Positions 1 to 9,307 of a DNA stretch of 40,510 nucleotides are shown here, piece by piece. How positions within the stretch are numbered: the stretch's first letter is position 1; each line of letters begins with the position of its first letter. The DNA comes from an uncultured SAR324 cluster bacterium (GTDB taxonomy: Bacteria > SAR324 > NAC60-12), in the NCBI GenBank assembly GCA_902562015.1, contig CACERX010000010.1:1-40510 (forward strand), written 5' to 3'. The translations under genes were made by a program, and so were the position numbers. Below the pieces are notes generated by a model that did not search any database, was not told where the DNA came from, and saw nothing but the letters and a program-made list of their open reading frames with translations.

Positions 1-336
1 TTAAAAATTTCTAAAAACAGGGCAAGAATCACGGGACCAGTCAAACCTGATTATCTCTTTGCAGAAAGTACCAGCAGAGATGCGCTTAGAATTACTAGAA
101 CCAGGGCACGCATTTCTGGACCGGTTAAGCCAGGAATTATATATGCTGAAAATGTTGGTCGAGAAGCTAAGAGAATGTCCAAAACCCGTGCTGTTGTGAC
201 AAGTCCTGTCAAGCCAGAAAAATTGTATTCCGAGCAGGTAAGTAGAGATGCCAAGAAAATTTCAATCAAAACTGCAAAGCGGTTCATTACGGACAGAAGA
301 GATATGTCCGTTTATTCTGATATTATAGAAAACATG
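1..336 (+). repeat. 84-base coding tandem repeat, four units
   Basis: Units at 1-84, 85-168, 169-252 and 253-336 encode the 28-residue protein repeats. The DNA copies have diverged while the protein motif is kept: the shared PVKP is written CCAGTCAAACCT, CCGGTTAAGCCA and CCTGTCAAGCCA in units 1 to 3. The fourth unit is recognisable only by its start (KKIS) and its length. The array probably continues left of the window. Confidence 0.7.
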
Positions 337-393
337 AGCAAAAGGCCTACATTAATTAACAATCCTGTTAATATTGAAAACACCAACAATTAA
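1..393 (+). CDS. Tandem 28-residue repeat protein, C-terminal part (5' end outside window)
   Basis: The reading frame is open from base 1 to the TAA at 391-393, so the gene starts left of the window and only its last 130 codons are seen. The protein consists of 28-residue repeats: three clear copies (codons 1-28, 29-56, 57-84) and a degenerate fourth (85-112), then a short polar tail rich in Asn. Each clear copy holds a basic segment such as RARISGPVKP, then an aromatic-Ala/Ser-Glu step, then an (S/G)R(D/E)A helix-like end. The protein is strongly basic. I do not recognise the family. An internal ATG at 175 would give 72 residues but would cut the repeat array, so it is unlikely to be the start. 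A 113-base gap separates it from aceE on the same strand. Function unknown. Confidence 0.75.
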   Translation, partial: LKISKNRARITGPVKPDYLFAESTSRDALRITRTRARISGPVKPGIIYAENVGREAKRMSKTRAVVTSPVKPEKLYSEQVSRDAKKISIKTAKRFITDRRDMSVYSDIIENMSKRPTLINNPVNIENTNN

Positions 394-445
394 TAATAAA
401 AGCAGTTTTTAAAAAAACTATAAGTTCATGTTCTTCTAATTTCCC

Positions 446-451
446 TATAAT
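446..451 (+). promoter_or_regulatory. Candidate -10 box upstream of aceE
   Basis: A perfect TATAAT lies about 55 bases upstream of the aceE ATG in a gene-free, AT-rich gap. No good -35 box stands 16-18 bases upstream (AGTTCA or GTTCAT at best), so this is a tentative promoter for the pdh operon. Chance matches are frequent in DNA this AT-rich. Confidence 0.3.
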
Positions 452-506
452 CTTTTCTCCAAAATAAATATTAAGCTGATTTAATTAAATTTTCCAAGAT
501 GCATTC

Positions 507-3167
507 ATGAACTCAACAAACAAAAATGATCTAGATCCACAGGAGACCCAAGAATGGGTCGAAGCGATGGAAGCTGTAATCGAAAGGGATGGTCATGAAA
601 GAGCTCAATATATATTAAGGCAACTGGCTGACCAGTCAGTTCTATCGGGGGGCGGAAGTCCGTATAAAGCGAACACCCCTTACTTGAATACAATTCCACC
701 TGAACTTGAAGTACGTTCAGAGGGCAATCAAGAATTGGAATCAAAGATACGCTCAATTATTCGCTGGAATGCGGTAGTTATGGTAATGCGTGCGAACAAG
801 GATGATTCTGATTTAGGTGGACATATAGCAAGTTATGCTTCATCTGCGACACTGTACGATGTAGGTTTCAACCATTTCTGGCATGCCCCCAAAAAGGATC
901 ATGATGGAGATCTGGTATTCTTTCAGGGACATTCTGCTCCTGGAATTTATGCACGGGCATTTTTAGAAGGAAGACTTACTAAAGAGCAGTTAGATAATTT
1001 CCGCAGTGAATCTGAAGGCAAAGGAGTTTCTTCATATCCACATCCATGGCTTATGAGTGAATTCTGGCAATTTCCGACTGTATCCATGGGGCTGGGGCCC
1101 ATAATGGCTATTTACCAGGCAAGATTCCTAAAATACATGCAAAATCGGGGTTTGGCAGATACGGCCGGTCGAAAGGTCTGGGCATTTTTAGGTGATGGTG
1201 AAGTAGATGAACCTCAATCTCTTGGAGCAATTGGTCTGGCATCGCGGGAGAATTTGGATAATTTGATTTTTGTGATTAACTGTAATTTGCAGAGACTTGA
1301 CGGTCCTGTAAGAGGAAACGGGAAAATTATACAGGAACTTGAAGGAGAGTTCAGAGGCGCAGGTTGGAATGTTATAAAAGTAATTTGGGGTTCTTATTGG
1401 GATCCCTTGCTTGCAAGAGACACGGAGGGTTTTCTTCGCAAACGTATGGATGAAGCGATTGATGGTGAATATCAAGCTTTCAAAGCTAAGGGTGGAGCAT
1501 ATACAAGGGCTCATTTTTTTGGTAAATATCCTGAATTACTAGATATGGTTTCCAATATGTCTGATGAGGATATATGGAGACTGAACAGGGGTGGACATGA
1601 TCCTCATAAAATTTATGCTGCATTTCACTCAGCAGTTAATCATAAAGAACAACCTACGGTAATTCTTGTTAAAACAGTAAAAGGTTATGGCATGGGTGGT
1701 TCAGGTGAAGCAATTAACATTACTCATTCCCAAAAGAAAATGAAAATAGAAGATCTCAAAAGTTTCAGGGATCGTTTTCGTGTGCCGATTAATGATGAAC
1801 AGGTAGAAGATCTTTCTTATTACAAACCTCCTGCTGATTCACCAGAAATTAAATATCTTAGAAAATGTCGAAAAAAATTAGGTGGACCTCTCCCATCTCG
1901 CAGAGTAAATGGAGACAAACTGACTATTCCGGCTTTATCTGTGTTTGACAGATTATTAAAAGAGACTGGGGATCGAGAAATATCAACTACGCAGGCATTG
2001 GTTCAGGCGATGACTTTACTCTGTAAGGATAAAAATATTGGTCAGCGTGTGGTACCTATTGTTCCAGATGAAGCTAGAACATTTGGTATGGAAGGTATGT
2101 TTCGTCAAATTGGGATCTATGCACATGAAGGTCAAAAGTATGAGCCGGTTGATCGTGAGCAGTTGATGTATTACAAGGAGAATCAGAGTGGTCAGATGCT
2201 TCAAGAGGGCATCACTGAGGATGGAGCCATGTCTTCATGGATCGCCGCAGCTACATCTTATTCCAATTCTGGTATGCAGATGATTCCTTTTTACATGTTC
2301 TATTCAATGTTTGGTTTTCAGCGAATTGGTGATTTGATATGGGCAGCAGGAGACATGCAAGCAAGGGGTTTTTTAATAGGAGCAACTTCAGGACGCACAA
2401 CACTGAATGGTGAGGGGTTGCAGCATGAGGACGGACACAGCCAGATTATGGCTGGAAACGTGCCTAACTGCATTTCATATGATCCAACATTTTCCTATGA
2501 ATTGATGGTAATTATGCATGATGCAATGACAAGGATGTTTAAAAAGCAGGAAAATGTTTTTTATTACATTACAACAATGAATGAAAATTATTTTCATCCG
2601 GGACTTCCAAGTGGACAAGAAAAAAATATTATAAAAGGCATGTACCTGCTTCAAAAAGGGAAAAAAGGCAAAGTAAGAGTGCAACTTCTTGGATCAGGGA
2701 CAATTTTGCGAGAATCAATAGCAGCTGCTGAATTGCTCTCTGAAGATTTCAATGTGCAAGCCGACATCTGGAGTTGTCCGAGTTTCAATCAACTGAAAAG
2801 GGACGGAGATGATGTTTTTCGCTGGAACCTTCTTCATCCTGATAAGAAGCCAAGGAAATGTCATACTACACAATGCCTCGAGAGTTCCATTGGTCCGGTC
2901 GTCGCCGCAACTGATTACGTAAAACTTTTTGCTGACCAGATTCGTGCATATGTCCCTAAATCGTACACTGTTCTTGGAACAGATGGATATGGACGTAGCG
3001 ATTCACGTGAAGCGCTTCGCAAACATTTTGAGGTAGATCGCTATTACATTGCTCTGGCTGCTTTAAGTGCTCTCTGTGATGAAGGCAGTGTTTCTGCGAA
3101 GACAGCGAAGTCTGCAATAAAAAAATACGGTATTGATACGGAAAAAACTAATCCATTGTTTTCCTGA
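507..3167 (+). CDS. aceE: Pyruvate dehydrogenase E1 component, homodimeric type
   Basis: Decarboxylates pyruvate with thiamine diphosphate and passes the acetyl group to the lipoyl arm of E2; cytoplasmic. At 886 residues it matches the E. coli AceE length (887) and is collinear with it. The N-terminus (LDPQETQEWVEAMEAVI) is the typical E2-binding start and supports the ATG at 507. The thiamine diphosphate motif runs from GDGEVDEPQS (229-238) to INCN (257-260). An early His-rich stretch (GGHIASYASSATLY, 104-117) and QRLDGPVRGNGKIIQELEG match the catalytic loops of this family. It is the first gene of aceE-aceF-lpd, with 11 bases to aceF. No strong Shine-Dalgarno precedes the ATG. The single-chain AceE type, rather than PdhA/PdhB, is clear. 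Confidence 0.97.
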   Translation: MNSTNKNDLDPQETQEWVEAMEAVIERDGHERAQYILRQLADQSVLSGGGSPYKANTPYLNTIPPELEVRSEGNQELESKIRSIIRWNAVVMVMRANKDDSDLGGHIASYASSATLYDVGFNHFWHAPKKDHDGDLVFFQGHSAPGIYARAFLEGRLTKEQLDNFRSESEGKGVSSYPHPWLMSEFWQFPTVSMGLGPIMAIYQARFLKYMQNRGLADTAGRKVWAFLGDGEVDEPQSLGAIGLASRENLDNLIFVINCNLQRLDGPVRGNGKIIQELEGEFRGAGWNVIKVIWGSYWDPLLARDTEGFLRKRMDEAIDGEYQAFKAKGGAYTRAHFFGKYPELLDMVSNMSDEDIWRLNRGGHDPHKIYAAFHSAVNHKEQPTVILVKTVKGYGMGGSGEAINITHSQKKMKIEDLKSFRDRFRVPINDEQVEDLSYYKPPADSPEIKYLRKCRKKLGGPLPSRRVNGDKLTIPALSVFDRLLKETGDREISTTQALVQAMTLLCKDKNIGQRVVPIVPDEARTFGMEGMFRQIGIYAHEGQKYEPVDREQLMYYKENQSGQMLQEGITEDGAMSSWIAAATSYSNSGMQMIPFYMFYSMFGFQRIGDLIWAAGDMQARGFLIGATSGRTTLNGEGLQHEDGHSQIMAGNVPNCISYDPTFSYELMVIMHDAMTRMFKKQENVFYYITTMNENYFHPGLPSGQEKNIIKGMYLLQKGKKGKVRVQLLGSGTILRESIAAAELLSEDFNVQADIWSCPSFNQLKRDGDDVFRWNLLHPDKKPRKCHTTQCLESSIGPVVAATDYVKLFADQIRAYVPKSYTVLGTDGYGRSDSREALRKHFEVDRYYIALAALSALCDEGSVSAKTAKSAIKKYGIDTEKTNPLFS

Positions 3168-3178
3168 TAAAATAATCT

Positions 3179-4567
3179 ATGATCAAAACCAAAGAAGTTT
3201 TAATTCCAGATATAGGAGAATTTGATCAGGTAGAAGTTATCGAAGTTCTGGTCAAATCCGGGGACACCGTTTCCACTGAAGATCCCCTGCTTACAATGGA
3301 AAGTGATAAAGCGTCAATGGACGTTCCCTCACCATTTGGAGGGATTGTAAAGACTGTGAAAATTAAAGCTGGTGATAAAGTTTCACAAAACGACCTTATC
3401 CTTACCCTTTCTGTTGAAGGAAATGAAAATTCATCTTTGGAAAAGACTTCAAATGAATCCTCAATTCCAAAAACGCTAGAAGACGCAAATTCATCCCAAA
3501 AAAATTCCATTGTAATTCCCTCTTCTAAGAGAAATTTGGAGATTAATAAGGATTCAGGCATAAGGAGCAAATCAGAAAAATTGGGTAGAGATAATGCTCA
3601 TTCCTTCACTGCTCAACGCCCCTCCCCTACGCAAATGTTTATAGATCAAAAAAAATTTTTACGTGCTCATGCGAGCCCCTCGATCCGAAAATTTGCTCGT
3701 GAACTGGGAGTTGACCTGAGTCAGGTTAATGGTACAGGAAGAAAGGGGCGCATTACTCAGCAGGATGTTCAGGTGTTTGTAAAAGACGTTATGTCAAGTG
3801 TTTACTCAGTTGAAACCCCTAAAGGAGGAACCGGGATTCCTGAAATACCTGAAATTGATTTCAGTAAGTTTGGTTCAGTTGAAATTCAACCCCTCTCACG
3901 TATCAAAAAGAAAACAGCAGTTAACTTGCACCGGTCATGGCTCAATCTGCCAATCGTTACGCACCATGATGATGCTGATATAACCGAGCTTGAGCAATTC
4001 CGTAAATCGCTCTCTGAGGAAGCGGCCAAAAAGGGTGTTAAACTAACCCTGCTTTCCTTTCTTTTGAAAGCATGTGCTGTAGCTATCAGGAAACATCCTA
4101 CTTTCAATTCGTCAATTTCTGCTGATAAGGAAAATTTAGTTATTAAGCATTACCTGAACATAGGTGTAGCTGTCGACACCCCTAATGGTTTGGTTGTACC
4201 AGTTATCAGCGATGTTGAGCAGAAAGGATTAATTGAGTTAGCGAAAGAATTAGGAGAAGTTAGCAAAAGAGCTAGAACAAATAAACTTAAAAGCGATGAC
4301 ATTGAAGGAGGATGTTTCAGTATATCCAGCTTAGGTGGAATTGGTGGAACAGCATTTACTCCTTTGGTGAATGCACCTGAAGTTGCGGTACTTGGAGTAA
4401 CACGTTCTCGAATGGTTCCTATCTGGAATGGAAAAGACTTTAATCCAAAACTAATGCTCCCATTGGATCTAACCTATGATCATCGCGTGATTGACGGAGC
4501 TCAGGCAGCCAGATTCATGGTGGATCTTTGTGCAATCTTGGGGGATATGCGGAGAATGTCTCTATGA
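3179..4567 (+). CDS. aceF: Dihydrolipoamide acetyltransferase, E2 of pyruvate dehydrogenase
   Basis: Transfers acetyl from lipoamide to CoA and forms the core of the PDH complex. Domains in order: one lipoyl domain (about 3-79) with the lipoyl lysine K44 in ESDKASM; a long Ser/Asn/Lys-rich linker (about 80-160); a peripheral-subunit-binding domain (about 164-200, ASPSIRKFARELGVDL and GTGRKGRI); and the acetyltransferase domain with the active-site motif DHRVIDG (His about 435) near the C-terminus. It has one lipoyl domain, where E. coli AceF has three, giving 462 residues in place of about 630. Its TGA overlaps the lpd start as ATGA, so the two are probably translationally coupled. Confidence 0.96.
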   Translation: MIKTKEVLIPDIGEFDQVEVIEVLVKSGDTVSTEDPLLTMESDKASMDVPSPFGGIVKTVKIKAGDKVSQNDLILTLSVEGNENSSLEKTSNESSIPKTLEDANSSQKNSIVIPSSKRNLEINKDSGIRSKSEKLGRDNAHSFTAQRPSPTQMFIDQKKFLRAHASPSIRKFARELGVDLSQVNGTGRKGRITQQDVQVFVKDVMSSVYSVETPKGGTGIPEIPEIDFSKFGSVEIQPLSRIKKKTAVNLHRSWLNLPIVTHHDDADITELEQFRKSLSEEAAKKGVKLTLLSFLLKACAVAIRKHPTFNSSISADKENLVIKHYLNIGVAVDTPNGLVVPVISDVEQKGLIELAKELGEVSKRARTNKLKSDDIEGGCFSISSLGGIGGTAFTPLVNAPEVAVLGVTRSRMVPIWNGKDFNPKLMLPLDLTYDHRVIDGAQAARFMVDLCAILGDMRRMSL

Positions 4568-6330
4568 GTATTTCTGAAGTTAAAGTACCAGATATTGGAG
4601 ATTTTCAAGATGTAGAAGTTTTAGAATTAATGTGCAAAGAGGGACAGTCTATTGACGTTGAAGATCCCCTAGTCACGATTGAAAGCGAGAAGGCAACCAT
4701 GGATGTCCCCTCACCTTTGGCTGGTAAGATAATAAAAATAAATATAAAGACAGGTGACAAAGTTTCAGAAGGGGATCTAATTCTGGAACTTGATACAAGC
4801 AGTGTGTCAGAACAAGAAGGACAAAAAATGATTAAAAAAGAGGATCAATCTTTCGAAACTAAGGTTTCAGGATCCATTAATACAAAAATTTCAGCTGATT
4901 CATCTACAGCTTCAGACATAAACTGTGAAGTTTTGGTGCTGGGTTCTGGTCCTGGCGGATACACAGCTGCTTTTAGGGCAGCAGACTTGGGAATGCGGGT
5001 AGTGTTGGTAGAACGACACGAACAGATTGGAGGAGTTTGCCTTAATGTTGGATGCATTCCATCTAAAAGCCTGCTTCATGCTGCAAAAATTATTTTTGAA
5101 GCTCAAGAAATTGATGCACATGGTATCTCGTTTGGGAAACCGACCATTGATCTTAATAAACTTCGTGAATGGAAAAATTCAATAATAAGGCAGTTAACCG
5201 GCGGACTGAAAAGCATGGCCAAGCAGCGTAACGTAAAAATAATAAACGGTTTTGGCGAGTTTACTGATTCTAATAATCTTACAGTGACAGATAAGAATGA
5301 CAAAATTTCTAGGATTAGGTTTTCAAATGCGGTTATTGCAGCAGGTTCAAGACCAATTAAGTTGCCTTTTCTTCCAGAGGATCCTCGCATAATTGATTCA
5401 ACCGGCTCATTGGAGCTAACCAATATCCCAAAAAATTTACTGGTGATTGGAGGAGGAATAATTGGCCTTGAAATGGCAACAGTTTATCATGCTTTGGGAT
5501 CAAAAATTACTATTGTTGAAATGCTTGATGGACTGATGACTGGAGCAGATCGTGATCTGGTCCGTCCTTTTCAAAAGCGCATTGCTAAACAATATAATGA
5601 TATTTTGCTTGAAACAAGAGTGACCGAAGTTGAGGCTCTCAACAAAGGTCTGAGAGTTCATTTCGATGGGAAAAATTCTCCAGATGAACCGCAGATTTAT
5701 GATTGTATCCTCAGTTCTGTTGGGCGTGTTCCAAATGGTTTAAACATTGGTGCAGAAAAAGCAGGAGTAGAAGTTGATGAAAAAGGTTTTATTAGTACAG
5801 ATTCCCAAATGCGCACCAACGTATCGCACATCTTTGCCATTGGTGATCTTGCTGGAAAACCAATGCTTGCCCACAAGGCATCACATGAAGCAAAAATTGC
5901 TGCTGAGGCTATTTCAGGAATGAAAAGTTTTTTTGATGCCCGAGCTGTTCCATCAGTTGCATACACAGATCCTGAAGTGGCTTGGACTGGTATTACTGAA
6001 GAAGAAGCCAAAACGCAAGGCATTGCTTATGGAAAGGGAAGCTTCCCCTGGGCAGCCAGTGGAAGGAGCTTATCTATGGGCAGAAGTGAGGGACTCACTA
6101 AAGTGATATTTGAAGAAGACTCAAAAAGAGTTATAGGTCTTGGCATCGTCGGGCCGAATGCAGGTGATTTAATTGCTGAAGGTACTCTAGCCATTGAAAT
6201 GGGCTGTGACGCAATTGATATAGGATCTACAATTCACCCCCATCCTACTTTATCAGAAACTGTGGCATTTGCATCAGAAGCATACGAAGGTACAATTACA
6301 GATTTATATATTCCTGGTAAAAAAAAATAA
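4564..6330 (+). CDS. lpd: Dihydrolipoamide dehydrogenase (E3) with N-terminal lipoyl domain
   Basis: FAD enzyme that reoxidises the dihydrolipoyl groups of E2 and reduces NAD+. I chose the ATG at 4564, which overlaps the aceF stop (ATGA) and places MSISEVKVPDIG at the start of a lipoyl domain. An upstream in-frame ATG at 4528 would add 12 residues inside aceF and looks wrong. The product is 588 residues: lipoyl domain (about 2-77, lipoyl Lys K43 in ESEKATM), a linker, the FAD-binding GSGPGGYTAA, the redox disulfide GGVCLNVGC (C159/C164), a second dinucleotide motif (VIGGGIIGLE), and the C-terminal HPHPTLSE with the catalytic His/Glu pair. E3 subunits carrying their own lipoyl domain are known (for example Neisseria). 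The extra domain may make up for the single lipoyl domain of this E2; that is inference. Confidence 0.96.
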   Translation: MSISEVKVPDIGDFQDVEVLELMCKEGQSIDVEDPLVTIESEKATMDVPSPLAGKIIKINIKTGDKVSEGDLILELDTSSVSEQEGQKMIKKEDQSFETKVSGSINTKISADSSTASDINCEVLVLGSGPGGYTAAFRAADLGMRVVLVERHEQIGGVCLNVGCIPSKSLLHAAKIIFEAQEIDAHGISFGKPTIDLNKLREWKNSIIRQLTGGLKSMAKQRNVKIINGFGEFTDSNNLTVTDKNDKISRIRFSNAVIAAGSRPIKLPFLPEDPRIIDSTGSLELTNIPKNLLVIGGGIIGLEMATVYHALGSKITIVEMLDGLMTGADRDLVRPFQKRIAKQYNDILLETRVTEVEALNKGLRVHFDGKNSPDEPQIYDCILSSVGRVPNGLNIGAEKAGVEVDEKGFISTDSQMRTNVSHIFAIGDLAGKPMLAHKASHEAKIAAEAISGMKSFFDARAVPSVAYTDPEVAWTGITEEEAKTQGIAYGKGSFPWAASGRSLSMGRSEGLTKVIFEEDSKRVIGLGIVGPNAGDLIAEGTLAIEMGCDAIDIGSTIHPHPTLSETVAFASEAYEGTITDLYIPGKKK

Positions 6331-6658
6331 TGTGATTTACTATTTCATTTGTTAATTTAATTAAGACTAGGATTTCAAAAAATTTAAAAAAAACACTTTT
6401 TTTAAAAAAACACTTGACAAAAACTTTAATTTTGGAGAGCCTGTTAACACCTACTTATAAATTTTCAATCCTATATATTGGCATATCCACACAAGATATT
6501 TCTTACCGTATTAATCTCTATAATTAGTATTATCCTTAATTTAACTCCAAAGTAAGTACAGTTTTTGAAATTTTTAATCCTCTTGTAATCACACCATCAA
6601 AGTGGATTCTCCTATCAGGAGATCCCTAATTATTTATTAACTACCTTAGAAAAAATAC
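6331..6658. other. Gene-free 328-base gap between lpd and rho
   Basis: No convincing ORF. It holds a 12-base perfect direct repeat, AAAAAAACACTT at 6387-6398 and 6404-6415 (17-base period). The second copy runs into a consensus TTGACA (6414-6419), but no good -10 box follows at 16-18 bases; TATAAA at 6456-6461 is too far. A hairpin lies near the rho start and is listed separately. The gap probably holds the promoter and leader of the rho-rpmE-prfA cluster. Confidence 0.4.
6604..6625 (+). promoter_or_regulatory. Leader hairpin upstream of rho
   Basis: GGATTCTCCT pairs with AGGAGATCC across a three-base loop (ATC), giving nine pairs with one bulged T. It ends 33 bases before the rho ATG. The right arm contains AGGAG, a Shine-Dalgarno-like string, held in the stem. 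No Shine-Dalgarno stands at the normal distance from the rho ATG. No T-run follows, so it is not a simple intrinsic terminator. A role in control of rho is inference. Confidence 0.35.
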
Positions 6659-7984
6659 ATGTCAAAAAGCCTTCCTGATAATGGCAATGGAAATGATGTA
6701 AAAAACAATAACGACGTTGTTCCCAAACCAGATACACTCAATTTAATTGAATTAAAGAAAAAAGATATAAATTCTCTTATAAAAATAGCCCGGGAGTATA
6801 ACATAGAAAATGCCAACAGCATGCGTGGACAGGAACTGCTTTTTGCTCTTCTGCAAGCGCAGACAAGGCGTAAAGGTATTATTTATGGGGCAGGTGTTCT
6901 GGAAGCATTACCAGACGGTTTTGGATTCCTGCGTGCACCAGATTATAATTATCTGCCTGGTCCAGATGATATATATGTTTCCCCTTCCCAGATCAGGAGA
7001 TTTAATCTTCGAACCGGAGATACAGTAGCTGGACAGATCCGCCCACCTAAAGAAAGTGAACGTTATTACGCCTTGCTGAAAGTTGAAGAAATTAATTTCA
7101 GTGACCCTAACAAGGCTTTTGAAAAAATTCTTTTTGATAATCTCACTCCACTACACCCTGAGGAACATTTGCATCTTGAACGAAAGGACAATGATTTGAC
7201 TACAAGGGTGATTGACTTAGTATCACCTATAGGTAAGGGGCAAAGAGGAGTTATTGTCGCTCCCCCAAGGACGGGCAAAACAATGATTCTTCAGTCTATA
7301 GCAAACAGCATTACTGAAAATCATCCTGAAGTAGATTTAATTGTACTTTTGATTGATGAACGTCCGGAAGAAGTTACAGATATGCGTCGCTCAGTAGCTG
7401 GAGAAGTGGTTGCTTCTACTTTTGATGAACCAGCAACTCGGCATGTACAGGTATCTGAAATGGTGCTTGAAAAAGCTAAAAGACTTGTTGAGCATCAGCG
7501 GGATGTGGTAATATTACTCGATTCTATAACAAGACTTGCAAGGGCTTATAACACAGTCATTCCTCCAAGTGGGAAGATTCTTTCAGGAGGTGTCGACTCA
7601 AACGCACTTTTTAAACCAAAAAGATTTTTTGGTGCTGCTAGGCACATTGAAGAAGGTGGTTCTTTGACTATCATCGCTACTGCTTTGATTGATACAGGCA
7701 GTCGTATGGATGAAGTTATTTTTGAAGAGTTCAAGGGAACAGGGAATATGGAACTAGTGCTGGACAGGAAACCTGTTGAAAAAAGGATTTTCCCTGCAAT
7801 TGATCTTAGTAAATCTGGTACACGTAAAGAGGAGCTTTTAATTGAGAAAGCAGACCTTGACAGAATTTGGGTGCTGCGTAAGGTTCTCTCTCAGCTTAAT
7901 GTGGTTGAGGCTCTGGAATTCCTGATAGAGAAAATGGAAAAATTCAAAGAAAACTCAAACTTCCTTGATATGATGGATAAATAG
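6659..7984 (+). CDS. rho: Transcription termination factor Rho
   Basis: Hexameric RNA-dependent ATPase that ends transcription. 441 residues, with an Asn-rich N-terminal extension of about 28 residues before the Rho N-domain (about 29-70), the RNA-binding cold-shock-like domain with GFGFLR (87-92), and the ATPase domain. Walker A is APPRTGKT (201-208). The Q-loop ([18 protein letters not shown]) and R-loop region ([22 protein letters not shown]) are intact. The residue matching E. coli K181 in APPKAGKT is Arg here; in E. coli this lysine lies in the bicyclomycin site, so sensitivity could differ (inference). It heads rho-rpmE-prfA, with 42 bases to rpmE. Few GC-rich intrinsic terminators are seen in the window, which suits reliance on Rho. 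Confidence 0.97.
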   Translation: MSKSLPDNGNGNDVKNNNDVVPKPDTLNLIELKKKDINSLIKIAREYNIENANSMRGQELLFALLQAQTRRKGIIYGAGVLEALPDGFGFLRAPDYNYLPGPDDIYVSPSQIRRFNLRTGDTVAGQIRPPKESERYYALLKVEEINFSDPNKAFEKILFDNLTPLHPEEHLHLERKDNDLTTRVIDLVSPIGKGQRGVIVAPPRTGKTMILQSIANSITENHPEVDLIVLLIDERPEEVTDMRRSVAGEVVASTFDEPATRHVQVSEMVLEKAKRLVEHQRDVVILLDSITRLARAYNTVIPPSGKILSGGVDSNALFKPKRFFGAARHIEEGGSLTIIATALIDTGSRMDEVIFEEFKGTGNMELVLDRKPVEKRIFPAIDLSKSGTRKEELLIEKADLDRIWVLRKVLSQLNVVEALEFLIEKMEKFKENSNFLDMMDK

Positions 7985-8026
7985 ATTAACTTTGAAGTAA
8001 AAAAAAATATCGCAAAAAACTTACAA

Positions 8027-8233
8027 ATGAAACCTAAAATACATCCAGAATATAAAATGACTTCATTTCGCTGTGCATGCGGATCCACTTGGAACGTACT
8101 ATCTTCTAAGGTTGGAGAATTAACGGTGGAGATTTGTTCAAACTGCCATCCATTTTTCACTGGTGGAGGAAAAAATGTGATTGACACAGCAGGAAGAATA
8201 GAAAAATTTAAGCGCAAATACAGCCGGACCTGA
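8027..8233 (+). CDS. rpmE: 50S ribosomal protein L31 (zinc-binding form)
   Basis: 68-residue protein of the large ribosomal subunit. It starts MKPKIHPEY and keeps the four zinc-ligand cysteines as CAC (16 and 18) and CSNC (37 and 40), then HPFFTG and the [13 protein letters not shown] tail. This is the zinc-containing (C+) form, not the zinc-free YkgM type. It lies between rho and prfA, with six bases to prfA; rho-rpmE-prfA is a known gene order. Confidence 0.96.
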   Translation: MKPKIHPEYKMTSFRCACGSTWNVLSSKVGELTVEICSNCHPFFTGGGKNVIDTAGRIEKFKRKYSRT

Positions 8234-8239
8234 CCGGAA

Positions 8240-9307
8240 ATGCTGGATAAACTTGAGGAAATTAACTCGCGATTTGAAAAGCTCACAGATGAGCTTGGGA
8301 AACCAGAGGTAGTTCAGGATCAGAATCGCTATCGCAAGCTTACCCAAGAACATTCCGCTTTACAGGAAATAGTTGAGTCCTACCAAATCTACCTTAAAAT
8401 CCAACAACAACTTGAAGGTAACCGAGAGTTATCTGAAGACAAGGGTGAAGATCCTGAAATACGAAAAATGGCAGTTCAGGAAATTCATGAACTGAACATA
8501 CAGATACAAAAGATTCAAAAACAAATAGAATTACTTCTGTTACCAAAAGATCCAGATGATTCCAGAAATATAATCATTGAAATACGAGCAGGTACAGGTG
8601 GGGATGAAGCGGCTCTATTTGCCAGAGATCTTTTTCAGATGTATGCGCATTATTCTGAATCTCAAAAATGGCGCTTGAAACTTATGAATGAAAGCAGGAA
8701 TGATCTTGGAGGATTTAAAGAAATAACTTTTTCGATTGAGGGTAAGGAAGTATATAGTAGACTTAAATATGAAGGGGGGGTCCATCGTGTTCAACGTGTT
8801 CCAAAAACCGAGACACAGGGAAGAATCCATACTTCAGCGGCAACTGTGGCTGTTTTGCCAGAAGTGGAAGATGTCGAAGTAGAAATCAACCCTGGAGATT
8901 TAAGAATAGATGTATACAGGTCATCTGGCCCCGGAGGTCAAAGCGTAAATACAACCGATTCTGCAGTTAGAGTTACCCATATTCCAACCGGACTTGTAGT
9001 CATTTGCCAAAATGAGAAATCCCAATTAAAGAATAAATCACAGGCATTAAAAGTTCTGAGAGCACGACTATATGAAAAGGAGCTTGAAGCCCAGCAGTCT
9101 GAAACAGCTGAAAAACGAAGGGGCATGGTTGGTTCCGGAGATAGAAGCGAACGTATCCGGACTTATAACTTTCCCCAGGGGCGTCTTACAGACCATCGTA
9201 TCAATTTAACTCTCTACAAACTGGAAGATATTTTGCTTGGTAATCTTGAGCAGGTTATTGACCCTTTGCTCTCGCATTATCAGGCAGAATTATTGAAGTC
9301 TTCTTGA
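8240..9307 (+). CDS. prfA: Peptide chain release factor 1
   Basis: Recognises UAA and UAG stop codons and triggers peptide release. 355 residues, the usual RF1 length. The stop-codon recognition tripeptide is PKT (188-190, in RVQRVPKTETQGRIH), the RF1-type PxT, not the SPF of RF2. The peptidyl-transferase motif GGQ is at 232-234 in SSGPGGQSVNTTDSAVR. It starts six bases after rpmE and is probably cotranscribed. The methylase gene prmC, which often follows prfA and modifies the GGQ glutamine, is not next to it: fadH follows after a 124-base gap. Confidence 0.96.
   Translation: MLDKLEEINSRFEKLTDELGKPEVVQDQNRYRKLTQEHSALQEIVESYQIYLKIQQQLEGNRELSEDKGEDPEIRKMAVQEIHELNIQIQKIQKQIELLLLPKDPDDSRNIIIEIRAGTGGDEAALFARDLFQMYAHYSESQKWRLKLMNESRNDLGGFKEITFSIEGKEVYSRLKYEGGVHRVQRVPKTETQGRIHTSAATVAVLPEVEDVEVEINPGDLRIDVYRSSGPGGQSVNTTDSAVRVTHIPTGLVVICQNEKSQLKNKSQALKVLRARLYEKELEAQQSETAEKRRGMVGSGDRSERIRTYNFPQGRLTDHRINLTLYKLEDILLGNLEQVIDPLLSHYQAELLKSS

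Noticed and set aside
404..419. AGTTTTT/AAAAACT as a terminator after the repeat protein
   Set aside because: All but one pair are A/T with a two-base loop; no stable hairpin expected.
505..756. Antisense and alternate-frame ORFs inside aceE and other large genes
   Set aside because: They lie wholly within well-supported genes, have no family features, and are shadows of the coding strand.
4528..4563. Earlier ATG for lpd, adding 12 residues
   Set aside because: The extension lies inside aceF and precedes the normal start of the lipoyl domain; the ATGA overlap at 4564 is the better start.
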